DNA from: Cristatella mucedo | Taxonomy: Eukaryota > Bryozoa > Phylactolaemata > Cristatellidae | Length of the DNA: 64,000 nt | NCBI GenBank assembly: GCA_009760855.2 | Contig: WPIO01000195.1 | Coordinates: forward strand, 1 to 64,000 | Direction of reading: 5' to 3' | In this document: piece after piece, positions 1-12,009 of the stretch | Numbering within the stretch: position 1 is the first letter of the stretch | How the letters are laid out: every line of letters begins with the position of its first letter | Notes under the pieces: model-generated | Database searches by the model: none | Told to the model about the DNA's origin: nothing | Seen by the model: the letters and a program-made list of their open reading frames with translations, nothing else | Made by a program: the position numbers and the translations under genes

Positions 1-169
1 CATTATCGCAAAATCTTTTCCTGGGATCCCATCGCTTTACATTTCGTTAATAACTGGCTTCATGAAGAATAATCAGGATCAAGATATCTTAGGCAACGTT
101 CGCCTAGTCTTAACACTGTAGTTTCTAATAAAAATACTTGAACTAGTAGTGGTGAATAACTAAACTCTA

Positions 170-480
170 AAAATAGTAAAAACTAGCAAGTAAGTTCAAG
201 TCTGCTTGTAGAGCTAATCACTTCGCATAGTTAGCTTGGTTATGTGTGTCTAATTAACTACTCAGAAACTCTTACTTAATAAGATTATATCTGCTTGTTT
301 CGCCTGATATTTTAATGGCATGGTACTTTCTCAAGTATATTGAAAAAATAACCAATTTACTAGCAATAGATAAACCAAGTGTGGCTTAGAAATTGCCAGC
401 TTGACGCTCACAACCGGATCAGCTAGCATATCTCTTGGAGCATTTGCACAATATCTAGGTGTACCTTTTCACGAATAAAA
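170..480 (+). mobile_element. L-A LINE remnant, heavily deleted
   Basis: Two short blocks match the long L-A copy. The block near 178-225 can be read as LASKFKSACRANH, which corresponds to the reverse transcriptase segment seen again near 53085 (LASKFQSGLE). The block near 418-470 matches the L-A segment at 4505-4553 (AGCATATCTC ... GCACAA). Between them most of the reverse transcriptase is missing. This is seen directly by comparison inside the window; the exact ends are uncertain because of indels. Confidence 0.45.
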
Positions 481-602
481 AGTAAATCAGCCTTAAAAAA
501 TAGCATACAAATATGTTTCATAAGTTATGTATTCTATTGAACTCTCTGAGCACTTGTTGAGAGATTCATATGCGTGGTTATTGATATTTCTAGGTACGCT
601 GT

Positions 603-692
603 TAATAATAATAATAACAATAGCAACGCACTTTATAAACCGCTCGCAGAGAACTCAATCTCTTTATAGGCGCTTTACATATGCAGCAAAGG
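603..692 (-). mobile_element. L-A 3' tail with ATT-type end
   Basis: Read on the minus strand this is the L-A 3' terminus: GCAxATGTAAAGCGCC, then AGAGATTGAGTTCTC, a GCG..TAAA stretch, and a short run of ATT units at 603-617. The same order occurs at 5318-5390 (plus) and 45165-45235 (minus). No coding part is attached. Confidence 0.65.
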
Positions 693-2510
693 AAGCATGA
701 TTGACTCTATTAAGCTATTGTTAGTACAATCTTGATGGATGCTCTTACTGAGCAACCAGTCACGACGGGAGAAATATAATGAATGATTTCTTTGTCAATC
801 TTGGCATGCTCTTCTTGCGGTACCTAAATCAGACCACCTCCTGCTAAGACCTAGTCGTATAAATGGCATTTTGAGAAGAGTTTATGCGCCTCCATTCCTT
901 TTCAAGTGTCCCGCAGCACCCTGTAAACCCTAGCCATGGAGATCGCATGACGACAGCTAATGCTTTGGCTGAAAGGCATCTGCATATCCAAAAACGTAAG
1001 TCCTTAGTTTTTAATGAGTAAACAAATGCTCGGTGAGCAGCTTTTGTTGCATCACTTGCATTTCCAGTTAATGGGGTTCGCATTTTTGATAGTCACAGAA
1101 CCTTTGTAAACTTAGCAACTACTGAGACACCGGACTATGGGGTACAGTTAGTTCCTTATAATGCAAATTATTTACTTTCATAGCAATTATGTCTTAGCAT
1201 ATATTTTTCGCGAATATGCGAGAAATTCTATTAAAATAAAGCTGATATCAACTGTATTCAACATCTATACTTCTGAGTTAAAACATAGCTAGCAATTACA
1301 CTACAATGAAAACCATACGAATCTTCTTTAAAGAATGCTGCTAGATTTTAAATTTTGGTTTTTTCTAATGAATTTACTATTTAGGCGCTAGGAGCAGCTA
1401 ATAACTGGGAAAACCTTATTGGTCTATTGTGATTCAGCTATATTGCGAGTGAGTTTCATAGTAATTTCTTCAAGAAAGAATATTACGTAAGATTGTATGC
1501 ACTTGGGCAAGTATAAAGACGATCCTGCAGAACTTTTCTGGTGTGGCAAGGATTCGACCTGATCTTGTCTATTCAATAATATTCTTCCTTCTGTTGTAAT
1601 TATGCTGTAATTCAGTAGTATAAAATTTACTATTTGTATGCATCGATCATTGCATAGCATTTTTAATAATTTTATTTATTATCCTTCTAATTAGATATTT
1701 TAATCCTTTACGGACAGATTAATGCTATCTCCGATGTTTCCGCTCGAGGCACGGAACTATGAACAAAAATATGTTTGGTAAAATACGACGAGCAACATGG
1801 AAGGAGCAGTTTACAGATTCTCAATAAAATCTAGTCTAAGTTCAGCGGGATAAGTTTAAGGATTTAAAATTCTGTAATTGTTAGGACCCTGTGTAGTGGT
1901 GACTGCAGTTTTTTGTTCCAAGTAAATTCAAATCGGATGAACTTCACAGTGAATTAGTTTTAAAGATTCTATAAATATAAGGCTTTGAAGAGTTGTAAAC
2001 CACTGCACGAAAAACATTTTAATTTCAATTCGTGAAATAACCGAAATCTATGAGCTTCACGTAGTATTAAAATACTTAACCCTCAACAATTCAAAATGCA
2101 GTAAGTCATTGTTACACTAACTTGAACTAGAAATTTTAAGCTAAGCTCAAAGAAGTAAACAAGCACGTGAGTGCTACGTTACTATACTGCTAGCTAACAC
2201 AATTCCTTTTTTTGTAAGCCTTGCACAGCACTATTATTAGAAAATCAAAATAGAAGAGTGTTATAAGGATATCAACTAGGGCTATTATAAATACATAATG
2301 TGCCACAGGTAAAAAGCAGGTATTTTTCGCAGGTGACCAGATCAGCGAGCGATGGCATCTTTTGGCAGTTGTGGAGCCAAGCTGGCGGGGAGAGCAGCTA
2401 CTATAAGCTTTTAGTCTGTAAAAGAGAATTTCTCACTGGAAGCCGCTATCGTGAGCATTTGACTTTAGTTGGTTTTTGTGTTCACGCGTGCTGACACTGT
2501 GCATGCTTCC
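693..2510. other. Unassigned AT-rich stretch
   Basis: I see no recognisable gene, RNA or repeat here. Open frames are short (79 codons or fewer), lack domain motifs and are interrupted on both strands. The block may hold repeats too diverged to see by eye. Confidence 0.5.
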
Positions 2511-2529
2511 TTAACCAATCGGTAAACTG

Positions 2530-3020
2530 TCCGACAATTAAAGACGCAACCCCTACTGGTTTCTCATTCTTTCACACCCCTAGACCAATCAAAACTGGAA
2601 GTTGAGTTGCTATTATCTTGCGATCGAAATTTGACTTCAAGCCATTTGCAGTATCCTCAGAGCAGTTCTTCGAATTTATTGTCTTGATTTCATCCTACAA
2701 CAAGCTGCCGATAGTGGCAGTAGTCAGTCGCACACCAGGTACCAAGTCCTTTATCTCGGACTTTTCCTATCTCATTTGATTCTGTGTGCAAGAAATCGAT
2801 CCTTCCTCGTTATGAATGATTTCAACATTCACTTTGATAACTTACTTCTTTGACGCCTTCAGCACTGAATATCATGCACTGACTGATTCATTATCTCTTG
2901 TATCTCATGTACATGGCCCTACTCACATCAAGGGTCACGCACTCGGCCGAATTTTCTCATACAACTGCACATTTTCATCAGTAATTATTACCAAATCCTA
3001 CTTATCTCACCACGTGCAGA
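2530..3020 (+). pseudogene. Endonuclease domain remnant of L-A
   Basis: In shifting frames the plus strand reads TGFSFFHTPRPIKTG, then FEFIVLISSYNK, VAVVSRTPGTKSF, then NDFNIHFDN and HGPTHIKGHAL. These match the later half of the exonuclease-endonuclease-phosphatase domain of CR1/L2 elements, whose usual signatures are GYSFLHTPR, VVYRPPG, GDFNIHVD and GPTHxxGHTLDL. Such endonucleases nick target DNA to start target-primed reverse transcription. The early catalytic block (TETW) is not visible and stops and frameshifts are present, so the domain is inactive. Confidence 0.75.
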
Positions 3021-3896
3021 TCTCATTCAGTCTGAAATATGTGCCCTCCTTCTCCTTCTCCTCCTTCTCCACCTCCTCCTTTTTCTCCTCCTCTAAAATC
3101 ACCAGAGAATCGCGAAACCTCAACACCGTTGACATCGATGCTGTCCGTGCGAGAAAATTCTGCCTCGCCTCTGCTGCTCAGTCTCCCTTCTGACCTGCCA
3201 TCATTTTCAGATTGCTACAGCATGACACTACATGACATGCTAGAAGAGTTTTCACTTCTGACTAGGCGCACTCTGCCCTCAGATGACCTGTGATTCACCA
3301 CGGACATTAAACTAGCTAGGTCTACTAAGCGAAAGCTTGAAAAACATACAAAAGACCATGACTGACTGTTCATCGCCTGGCATTCGAGGACTACTGTAGA
3401 TCTTACCAATCAATCCTAGCAAAGGCCAAGACTAACTTCTGTAAAAACATTGTTGAATCACAGATGCACAATCCAAAAATGCTGATATCGACTATCAACC
3501 GTCTTATCAACCGCTCCCAAGTTAGCACCTTACCTAATGATCCCTTTGACGATTTATTTAATAGATGACTGCTTCTCTAGCTTCTTTGTCCACAAGATAG
3601 ACAAGATCGAGAAGTCCATCCCTGCGACTGCAGCACCACCTTAAAATGCTGTCCCTCGGTTCCTTGCAGCACCTCAACGTCTACATTCAAGCAGGTCACT
3701 AGTGACCATGTCCTGAAGTTCATATCCCAAAATCAAAGAAGACAACTAGATCTTTGGCCTCTATTCCCGCTGGCCTGCTTCTACGATGCATTTATCCACT
3801 TCCACTGCCAAGCATAACTAACATCATTAATATGTCATTAGCCTCAGGCCGTGTTTCAACACCTCTCAAAAAGGCTGTAGTCAATACTAGCTGAAC

Positions 3897-4514
3897 TCAA
3901 TTATTAAAACTTCAAACCTTGCTACACACCAGTCTGTTTTTAGAACTAGTCACTCCACAGAGTTGGCATTTCTTCGGGGTTACAACGACTTGCTTAGGAA
4001 TACAGGCATGGGTAGAGTATTCTTCCTTGTTTTTCTTTCAGCAGATTTCGATACTATCGATCACCGAGTGCTTCTTGAGCACCTCTCGTCTCGCCTGGGC
4101 ATCACTGGCACTGATCTGCAATGGTTCAGGTCTTATCTCAGTGGGAGACTCCAGACTATTGATGTAAATAGACAAAAATCATCTGAGGTACCTCTGACAT
4201 ATGGGGTACCTCAGCGCACCGTGTCCGGTTCTTTTCGCAGTTTATACTTTTTATTTGCCGATGTGATTGCCAAGCACAATCTAGGCTTTCACTTCTATGC
4301 AGATGACACTAATGTTTACCTTTGCCTTGATGCTTTCCAGCCCTCTAGCAAGTCGAATTCTCTCAAATCCCTTGCTGCATGTAATGATGACATTTGCACA
4401 TGGATGTCAGCAAATTTTCTTAAATTGAATGATGATAAAACTATCGTACGAATTATGGGCAAAATAAGTGATACAGAAATTGAAAATTCTTACGTTCAAA
4501 ATTGGCTCTGCTAG
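3897..4514 (+). pseudogene. Reverse transcriptase remnant of L-A
   Basis: The frame from 3963 gives 183 residues with RT motifs in order: RGYNDLL, FLSADFDTIDHRVLLEHL (motif A with aspartate), a SYLSGR..QT block, YGVPQRTVSGS (motif B, normally GVPQGSVLGP), HFYADDTNVY (motif C with the catalytic YADD) and LKLNDDKT. Length is far below an entire ORF2. Motif B is altered and followed by a small deletion, so the block is not functional. It still gives the clearest family diagnosis for L-A. An upstream frame at 3897 continues the homology (LNSIIKTSNLA). Confidence 0.85.
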
Positions 4515-5392
4515 CATATCTCCTGTTAAATCTGCACAAAATCTGGGGTTTCATACTCCAAAGTAACCATTCATCAGACGACCACATCAACTCTACAAAA
4601 AAACTCCGTCTACTTTCAGCTACATAACATTGCTCAAATTTGGGCTTATTTTGACAGGGATACCACGTCTAGGTCGGTCCATACATTTGTCATATCAATT
4701 CTTGACTTCTGTAACACACTGCTTGCTGGTCTACTGGCCTGTACAATCAGGTACCTACAGCTGGTGTAAAATTCAGCAGTTTGGCTTTTCTGTCGTGAGC
4801 GTCTCAGTTACCACATCACACCACTTCTCGCTGACCTGCACTGGCTATAAGTCAAGCAACGCATTGACTTCAACGTTTTGTCATTCACTTTTAGGTCATT
4901 TTGTTCTTTGGTTCCAGCCTACTTATCAGATATAATCCCCCACCAGGCAAAGTATCGTACCACCAGCTTTTCGGAATTGTTTACCAATCCCTTGAACGAA
5001 CCTCAAATCATTTGGAGACCGTGTCTTTAGTTCGTACGCTCCCAAAACCTGGAACTCACTCCCGACTTCCGTCATGACATACCCTGACTTGACCACAGTT
5101 AAGAAGAAATTTAAAACTCACCTATTTATGGCAGCGTTTAGTGGAACCCTTTGATTAGACTTATGTGTGTTTATGCGTGCTGACACTGAGCATGCTGCCA
5201 CTAACCAAATTTGAATGCTGACCCTGTGCATGTCACCCCTAATTATGTTATTCTTGTTGCCTATTGAGAATACTACCACTGACCATTCGATCGTGTGTTT
5301 CCTTTGCAGCAAATGTAAAGTTCATAGAGAGTTATTAAGTTCTCTGAGGGTGCTATATCAAATATATTATTATTATTATTATTTTTAATATT

Positions 5393-6324
5393 ATTAAATT
5401 AGGGTCCTTGACGGTGTCTTAATAGCAATGTAGACGGGGCTGATGAGCTTGAACCCAGTGGCTAAGCCGTAGTGAACGATGGAGGTAGTCGGTAAAAAAA
5501 TAGCTAGACTTGAGGACTAAAATAGACTGGATCTCGAAGGGACGATATTGACGGAGAACAGGAATTGGGGAGTAGACCACCTAGGCTGCAACAGTAAACA
5601 GGATACAAGGCTGGTTGACAAGCTCCAGAATGCCATCATTCGATGGTTGAACTCGAATTAAAGACATTGTCGAACCCCTGCGAATGGCCACAAAGTATTG
5701 CGTCACCGAGAATAACGACCTTGCAAGGCACGGGTTCAGCTTAGGTAGCTTAAGCGAGTGACCGAAGCTACGGCGACTCAAAGCTCAGACTCACTTAGAC
5801 TTCGCAACTGTAAACCGGCCAACAATTAGGTTTCGCTTTCAGTGCTAAGTTATGATCGGCTGTATATTTTATCACACGCCAGGTCCCCATTTTGCAGTCC
5901 CGGAAAAGCAGGGGAGGCAAAAATTTGCACGGTAAGCACAGACCAGTCCAGCCCACAGGTAAAAAACCTGCTGCATAATACGGTGCAACTTATTGCAACA
6001 CTGCAAGTGTCAAGCGCCGAGGTTGAACGTGGTACAGCATATTATAACTTTTTAAGTCAAACCTTGCAACGATTGTGGATTGGGGACTTCTCAATAACAC
6101 CACGCTTTTGCATGTATCTTTCACCGCACATGCCTTTGAAGCATAAATTAACACTGAGCTAGGCGCTTGGTTCACTTCTTTTCACTAATTATAATCCCAT
6201 TCTTGCTCCCGCGAAATCTGACCTTTAACCTCTATGACTACGGCACACAGTTGTAGATTGTTTTATATTACCCAGCGTCAAGTTTTTTAATTTCTCTCCA
6301 CTCTCTTCTTGCATGTAATGCATA
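5393..6324. other. Unassigned stretch
   Basis: No recognisable feature. Open frames up to 106 codons occur but show no motif and overlap one another on both strands. Confidence 0.45.
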
Positions 6325-6515
6325 CATTTCTATTTGGATAGCAGCAAATTTCGCAGGTTGAAGTACACACAAAAAAATAACTTTTCTACAAAAATCCCTG
6401 ATTTAGTTTTTCCCATGCAGAGTAAAAACTATCCCTTAAACTAGGCTTCTCCAGCATATCTCGTGTAGCCTCAGCACAATCTGTGTTTGTCCTGTTCTTA
6501 ACGGACCATTCTCTA
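6325..6515 (+). mobile_element. L-A fragment (end of reverse transcriptase)
   Basis: The blocks GGATAGCAGCAAATTT near 6337 and CCAGCATATCTCGTG near 6451 correspond to L-A positions 4404 and 4510. The order is preserved but the DNA between is altered. A C8-9 run with a facing inverted 'CCCCCC' cluster follows at 6533-6557. Confidence 0.5.
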
Positions 6516-6669
6516 GAGGGGGTGCGGACATTCCCCCCCCCCGACATCTCCCCCCTGGGGTAGGACATTCGTATGGAAATGCCATGATAAAAACTATCTT
6601 GTTTAAATAGCTGGTAAAAACCTTATATAGTATATAAGATATAGCCTATTCCTACAATATAGTTTTTAA

Positions 6670-7242
6670 AATTCGGTCGCTGCGGCCCTGCTTTTCCGCA
6701 GACCACTAAGTGCAAGGTCAATGCTCTGCCCCGAGCGGAATCCGGTGGCTGTGTAACTGAGGGATCCGGACGCCGTGCGTGAATCGGTCAGTAAAAATGC
6801 ATCCGGCTTTTTCTGGGCAGGCGGATTGTCGCAGAGTAACTTAATTGTTTCTAGAGATTCTAGGGCATTTAAAAGGCAGTATTTATGAGGCCTTTCAATA
6901 ACTGCATGACGACGATTTAGTGACTTGCAGGCTAGGTTGCATGTAGCCGGCCCGGCAGACTCTACCCCTTCGAATATAAATTGGACCCTTGTAATCGCCG
7001 CCGGTCGACTTTTCACAGTATGCTGAGGCACGGCGAGTGAGCGGCTACGGCAGCGAGTGCTACTCGGCGCTTTAAGGTTTCGGGTCGTAGGTTCAGTAGC
7101 CGAGTGGTTGACTGGGTGAACAGAGAATGCAGGGAGGTTCTTACTGACCCGCCACAGAAGGCTGGCCGGTAAGTATTGACTAATGGCGACATCGCAGCTT
7201 ATGCTAAGCACGTCCTTTTTTGGGTAGCCTATCAAAGGGAGC
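6670..7242 (+). repeat. R-X interspersed repeat, copy 1 (X part)
   Basis: This stretch aligns along about 550 bp with 13500-14020. Shared landmarks in order are GCTAGG..ATGTAGC, a CGCTGAGG / GAGTGAGCG block, AGCCGAGYGGTTGA, GCCGGTARGTATTGA, and TGCTAAGCANGTCCTTTTTT. The AGCCGAGTGG box resembles an RNA polymerase III box A, but I do not see a convincing box B downstream, so a tRNA origin is only a possibility. No coding function recognised. Confidence 0.7.
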
Positions 7243-7382
7243 TCACCTGGATTCTCATTCTATTAGTTCATGCGGTCTGACAATGTGGCTGGCGGGGCTG
7301 CTATTAAATGTCCGTGAATCGTGTGACTATAAGGCCTACGGCTTTCCACGAAGGGGGTATCGTTTAAATCAGTTGCAATCAG
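7243..7382 (+). repeat. R-X interspersed repeat, copy 1 (Y part)
   Basis: This matches the reverse complement of 13322-13490: GGA..TCTCATTCT, then CATGCGGTCTGA, then GTGGCTG.CGGGG, then GTGAATYGT. In copy 1, X and Y are adjacent and in the same direction; in copy 2, Y is inverted and lies upstream of X. Copy 1 appears to hold the empty site for the Tigger-like insertion present in copy 2. Confidence 0.65.
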
Positions 7383-7399
7383 GTCCCCAACAAAGACGA

Positions 7400-7895
7400 T
7401 GCCTCTCAATCAATTGTCATCTACCGACCTCCTTCAAGCTGTCCGATCTTCTTTTCGGAGTTTTTAGAGTTCCTGACTAAAATATCAGTGTGTGACAAGC
7501 TGCTATTGGTTGCAGGAGACTACAAAATTCACGTTGACAACACTTGCAGCAGCCAGGTCTGCTCATTTCTTATCTGCCTGGAGAACCTGATCCAACGCGT
7601 TAGTCACACCACTCACATCGGTGGCCACATTCTAAACCTCATTATCACTAAGCATGTCTGCCCCACTGGCCTTGTTGTTTGCACGCTGACCGTCTCTCGT
7701 CTTAGCTTAGTCATATTTACTGTCCGTGCTCCATCGTACACGAAGAGTAACGTCGAGTTTATCCAGCAACGAAGCTTAAAAAGTATTGACCCGTATAAAT
7801 TTGAGAAATATGTCTGTGTGCTGGGTCTTCTTTATGTGCACCCAGACTTGACTGACAGCCTCGATACCCTCCCCTCACTTATGCAGCGAACATAA
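7400..7895 (+). pseudogene. Endonuclease C-terminal remnant of L-B
   Basis: Frames on the plus strand give SIVIYRPP, then FLEFLTKISVCDKLLL, VAGDYKIHVDN and THIGGHILNLIIT. These are the last signatures of the endonuclease domain (YRPP, GDFNIHVD, GHTLDLIIT). The frame from 7488 stays open for 135 codons, so this block is better preserved than the RT that follows. The N-terminal half of the domain is absent, which indicates 5' truncation or later deletion. Confidence 0.7.
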
Positions 7896-8559
7896 ACATG
7901 ATGAGCGCCCTTGAAGAGCATGCTCACTTACATTCTGTCCGCGTAAAGAGAAGCGGATAGTTCTTTCAATTTAGAAAAATATTCAAATTATGCGCCGGGA
8001 TGCATGGGTTTGAACTCGGCTTCATAAAGTTGGAGTGTGATGACGATCTAGACTATTTCACAGACTGCCCGGAAGCTTAGAAAAGCCAGGGCTTCTTCTT
8101 TCACTCTCAGCTGAAATCCTGCCAGTAAGATCAAATAAAGAGATTTGCAAGACTTTCAACAATTCGCTAGCCATTTCCCAGAGGTCTTACACTCCACAGA
8201 TATTTACGGCTCGGCAGCCATCTCCGCTGCAAAAATTGTACGTATAAAATGGGCCTCTTTAAAGCCTCATCCGATTGAAGCAATTTTTTTCGGAAGCACG
8301 TTTTCTTCCATCAAATCTTTTCCGAGGTTTCTGCCTGAAATGCGGCTACTATAATAAAGTCTAGTAAAAAGAGGTCGTCTCCTGGAGACTATATAGCATC
8401 CCCTTTGTGATTTGGTTTTTAATGACTGACACACTTAGCCAAGCCATAACTGAGATTTCTAATGCTTCTCTGAAAATAAGAATGTACCCAAGTATTTCAA
8501 GTCGGCCGTAGTTAGACCGATACCACTCCTCCAGCTAGCAAATGACATCCTGTGAAACA

Positions 8560-9160
8560 ACGGTAACGTTCATGTCACTGTCCTGGGGCTGCTGGATCTA
8601 TAAGCTCCCTTTGATACTGCTAATTATGACATCCCGCTTGAACTACAGAGAACATTGATCGGTGTAGAAGACGAGCCAAATGGTGCACTTCAAATTGTAC
8701 TTGTCTGATCGAGTTTAATCCGCGTTGTGTGCGGGTCAGGTCTCATCCAGCAGACCAGTCACCTAATTGGTTTGTCGTCAGTCCTTTAATGTTCCCCATT
8801 TAAACTGGAACTCCGGGGAGAAAAGGTTCGGGCCCATCGAATAGGCTATCACTTTTATGATAAAGATACACAGCTGAATGCTTGATTTGAACCTTCGGAA
8901 TCTGCAGCAGCGACTGGAAACTGGACGCTTGCTTTCAGAGATTGGATCTTGGATTTCGGAAAATAAACTCTCTTAAGCTAACCGACAATAAAACAGTACT
9001 GCTTCTCATAGGAAACCCCAAGCTCGATGCTGGACTTGAAGATTTTGCACTTCTATTGGCATATGCTCTCGTGCGACTGTCACCGCATCTTAGATATTTA
9101 GGTGTCATCTTTTGGAACTGCCTAATTTTTTTAAGTTTCGTCGGGGAGACCAGGTAGCCA
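8560..9160 (+). pseudogene. Reverse transcriptase remnant of L-B
   Basis: Visible blocks are GLLDL..PFDTANYDIPLE (motif A region), HFYDKDTQL (altered motif C, where YADD has become YDKD) and NSLKLTDNKTVLLLIGNPKLDAGLEDFALL, then LRYLGVIF. Compare NDDKTELLLIGHPK and LGVVFE in the 21 kb copy. Loss of the catalytic aspartates confirms decay. Confidence 0.7.
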
Positions 9161-9479
9161 TCACGTCCGATCCCTATCTAAGATTAGGGGCTTTCTACAA
9201 TGTAGTGGCCGGCAAAATATTTAATAACTCCCTAGTTCGGACTCGGCTATATGATTGCAAAACCATTTTGGTGGGCCAACCGAAAAAGCCAGTAGGCCTC
9301 TACAGCGGGTGACAAATGTGACTGCGAGGCTGGTCAAAAAATTTAGATCTTTGAACGTTTGTCTCATTTGAAAAAGGAACTTAAATGGCTTCCGATTGAC
9401 TAAAGGATTCGGGATTCGGAGTTCTTCCATTAGCACACAATGAGGCACAGGCACACAAGCACAGCAGTAACAAGCAGTA

Positions 9480-9835
9480 GCACACACGCCACAGCTTGGC
9501 TTCTTCATACCGAGCTGAACTGCTGCACCAGTTTCAGTCTCCTCATGCCCTCAGGTCCTCTGTAGATAATAAACTAGCTCTTCAATTCCTTAACCTAAAG
9601 ACCTCTGGCGACCGAAGCTTTTTCTCTGAAGATTCTGATGACTGTGGAAGCTCACTTCGACAATTCATGTGTAACAACGTCAACTCTCTTGTGTCCGACC
9701 GACCATGGCACGTCCTACTTAGCCGTCCTGAGCTGCTACTTCCGGGATACTCACGATACCTCAGATGCCTTTCTGACTCTGCTTTGATTCTTACTAACTC
9801 GTCGTTGCCTGAGATTAAGTCAGTTGGCTGCTGAA
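9480..9835 (+). pseudogene. L-B C-terminal segment
   Basis: Reads SSYRAELLHQFQSPHALRSS and TSGDRSFFSEDSDD. It matches AELLHQFQLPRILRSC and VGDRSFSSAGPRLRN in the minus-strand copy at 21177-21623. This C-terminal tail of unknown function is typical of CR1/L2 polymerase proteins. Confidence 0.7.
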
Positions 9836-10059
9836 TGAGTGCCGTTAGCTGCTTGGGCTCGGAGTTAAGGAAAGCTCTCCTTCACATCACCCACCTAGTT
9901 TTTGTAGCTTTGTGGAGTTACAGACGGAGATACCTCGCATGAAATCGAGCCCAAATAGGCTCAATAGTCATTTCTGCGGAGTTTCTGTCAACTGACAGTG
10001 CAAAAACTCGCCGGCTTAGGGTTTAATGTCTCTTCTTCTATAACTCTGAAAATCCGAAA

Positions 10060-11640
10060 TGACTAAGTGGTTGTTACACTGGAGAGTTTTCTAAAGCACA
10101 CTGACAGCCTTAGCGACTTTAAGTATGCATTCGGTGGCAGACCAAGCTCGTCTCAGATATCAAATATAAACTCAAATGCATTGGTGAGTAGGATGGGCAG
10201 CTGAAATATTAAGTAGCTGGGAATTATATATAATTCATTTGTATAGCGCCCCAAGAGAACTTAATCTCTATTCAGGCGCTTCACATATGCCATGAGGCTC
10301 GAGCCCACGACATCAGCATGACCTTGGTCGGGGCGAGCACCTTAACCGCTAGACCAAACCAGCTGCTGTGCTCAGGACGGCATACAAAGAAAGGATTTAC
10401 CACAGTCGAAAGCAGAAAGGTAGATTTTTTGCTTAAGAATTGTAGAAGTGAGTTCCACTGTATACGACCAGCACAGCTAGAGCTTCTGTTGCTAATGGTC
10501 TCTAAGCCAAGGAATGGAGCAGTAACTCGTTTGCCCTCGTAAGACTTATGGGCAAGATAAGGCTGAAACTGGTGCAGAAGTTAAGATAGTTACGGAGCCC
10601 TTGCCTGCCTTGTGGTTCAGCGTAAGAATTGTACTCTGTGTATCTTTTAAGCAGCCTCTAGCCATTCAGCAAAGGAGACTTGGTAAAACTTCTGATATTC
10701 GTTAACAAGCGTCGAAGACTTCGTAATCACACCAGCGGCACTGGCTGACTGGCTCTTCTTGGTAGCTCAGTGCAGCGATATTGACATTTTTATAATCTAG
10801 CAAAGACAGAACTAAAAACTACGTAAATGGTCTGTGAGCCGCCATGACAGACAGACAGCACGTAATCTTAGATAGCGATAAGACGTGACGGCAGGCAGGT
10901 GAGACGGTCTTCATAATGATACTTTTGTAAATTTAGGCAGTTGGAAAGGAAGACACCTAAACTCCCAGGACGTCGTAACGGCTGCATAAAAAGCATAAAA
11001 ACCTATTCGAAGAGCCTTTCACCCACGCGCGTCGAGTGTCCTATTAGTAGCAGTTATTTGTTATCGTTGTTGGATATGGAAATTTTCCCACGTCCCTGAT
11101 CAAATACCTACATTGCAAGCCTTCCATTTATCATTCGCAACTGGCATAAATGTCAATTACAGCTGAGAACCACTTGCATAAAAGTTATGGCCGATTTCGT
11201 GATCACTTTTTTCTAGAGCTCGAGCTTAAATGAAGATCAGCAACGGACCGAGGACAGACCCTTGTCGGACGCCACAGGTGGCAGGTCTGCTGGTCAAGAC
11301 GACTCCACCCCTATGAAACAGATTGAACGGAATCGGACAATTACTATTTAAAAAATGCTAGCGCCTCGCTTGCCAGGCTGACCATTGTTCTCAATAGCTT
11401 AAGTAGGATATTGCGATTCGTGTCGACGGCTGCTGATGAATCGAGGAAGGCTGGGGCTGTGACGTTCCGGTCATTGTTGCTGCATAGGATGTCATTGCTT
11501 CCACGGAGGAGAGCAGTTTTAGAAGAGCTGGTGTTGCTCAAATCTGGACTGAAATCTTTTGCTCAACTTATTCTTTTCAAGCACAAGCTCCCTAGCGACA
11601 ATATGTTACAGAACCTTTGAATAAAAATGAAGCAGGTAAA
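10060..11640 (-). mobile_element. L-B copy, minus strand, interrupted by S-1
   Basis: Parallel to the minus-strand 21 kb copy: 10065-10150 matches its 3' UTR, 10420-10760 its C-terminal coding region (AGAAGCT..TGGTCTCTAAGC and AAACTGGTGCAG), and 11344-11541 its RT start (TALLRGSNDIL..RNVTAPAFLDSSAA). An S-1 SINE lies at 10222-10364, between 3' UTR and C-terminal region. All frames are broken. Confidence 0.75.
10222..10364 (-). mobile_element. S-1 tRNA-like SINE
   Basis: On the minus strand it reads a tRNA-like head (GGTTTGGTCTAGCGGTTAAG, then GTGCTCGCCCCGACC; box B-like GTGGGCTCGAGCC), a body CATATGTGAAGCGCCTGAATAGAG, and the L-A-like tail GTTCTCTTGGGGCGCTATAC followed by AAATGAATTATATATA. 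Complete from head to tail. Confidence 0.85.
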
Positions 11641-12005
11641 CTAAGCAATAGTTTGCTGGGACCTCTAAATGTGTTCCGAATTTTTAAATATAAGTCGAAT
11701 GATGGCTGATGTTAACGGCCTTAGATACAAACAGTACCAGAGAAACATTTTAAATACCAGTTATTGCTGTAAAAAGTCTTCTTCACGATTCAAGGTCTTG
11801 ATTCTAAATTTAAGGTAGCCGCATTGCATGCAGAAACCTCGGAAAATTTCTTAAGAAAGTTAAGGAGTTCCAAGTCAAATTTTTCTTTAGTCCGAGGCTT
11901 TACTTAGGTACGAATATGCGAAATTTCATTAACGAATTAAGCAGAAAGCTTTTTGGACGAGCGCTTGAGATGGTCGGCAGGCAAGATCATTTAAACATAC
12001 AGCCG
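11641..12005. other. Unassigned stretch
   Basis: Nothing recognisable; no long frame. Confidence 0.45.
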
Positions 12006-12009
12006 TGAA

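Larger units (their letters stand above)
2515..5392 (+). mobile_element. L-A: CR1/L2-type non-LTR retrotransposon, long degenerate copy
   Basis: This is the longest L-A copy. In order it shows: part of an apurinic-like endonuclease (2530-3020), a linker rich in basic residues typical of this clade (3305-3610), a reverse transcriptase (3700-4515) with a YADD box, a C-terminal region (4515-5150), a 3' UTR (5150-5317), a conserved terminal block (5318-5365) and an ATT-repeat tail (5366-5386). Several frameshifts and stops break the frame, and an internal deletion removes the segment before the polymerase core at about 3885-3900. The domain order and the short repeat tail rather than poly(A) fit the CR1/L2 group; the exact clade is inference. 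The start is where endonuclease similarity begins, so the true 5' end may be lost. Confidence 0.85.
7385..9960 (+). mobile_element. L-B: CR1/L2-type non-LTR retrotransposon, degenerate copy
   Basis: Second LINE family. The order is an endonuclease C-terminal part (7400-7895), a weak middle (7900-8560), a broken RT (8560-9160), a C-terminal region (9230-9800) and the L-B 3' UTR (about 9840-9960). Readable blocks include AGDYKIHVD, LKLTDNKTVLLLIGNPK and ELLHQFQSPHALRSS, and they match the minus-strand L-B at 21000-22625. All frames are broken. The 3' end faces another L-B copy on the opposite strand. Confidence 0.8.

Noticed and set aside
1510-1570. Possible minus-strand S-2 copy
   Set aside because: Only a box B-like GGATTCGACC; the remaining S-2 order is absent.
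6533-6557. C-rich runs as a G-quadruplex or regulatory site
   Set aside because: Facing C runs without the four regularly spaced G-tracts needed; likely local slippage.
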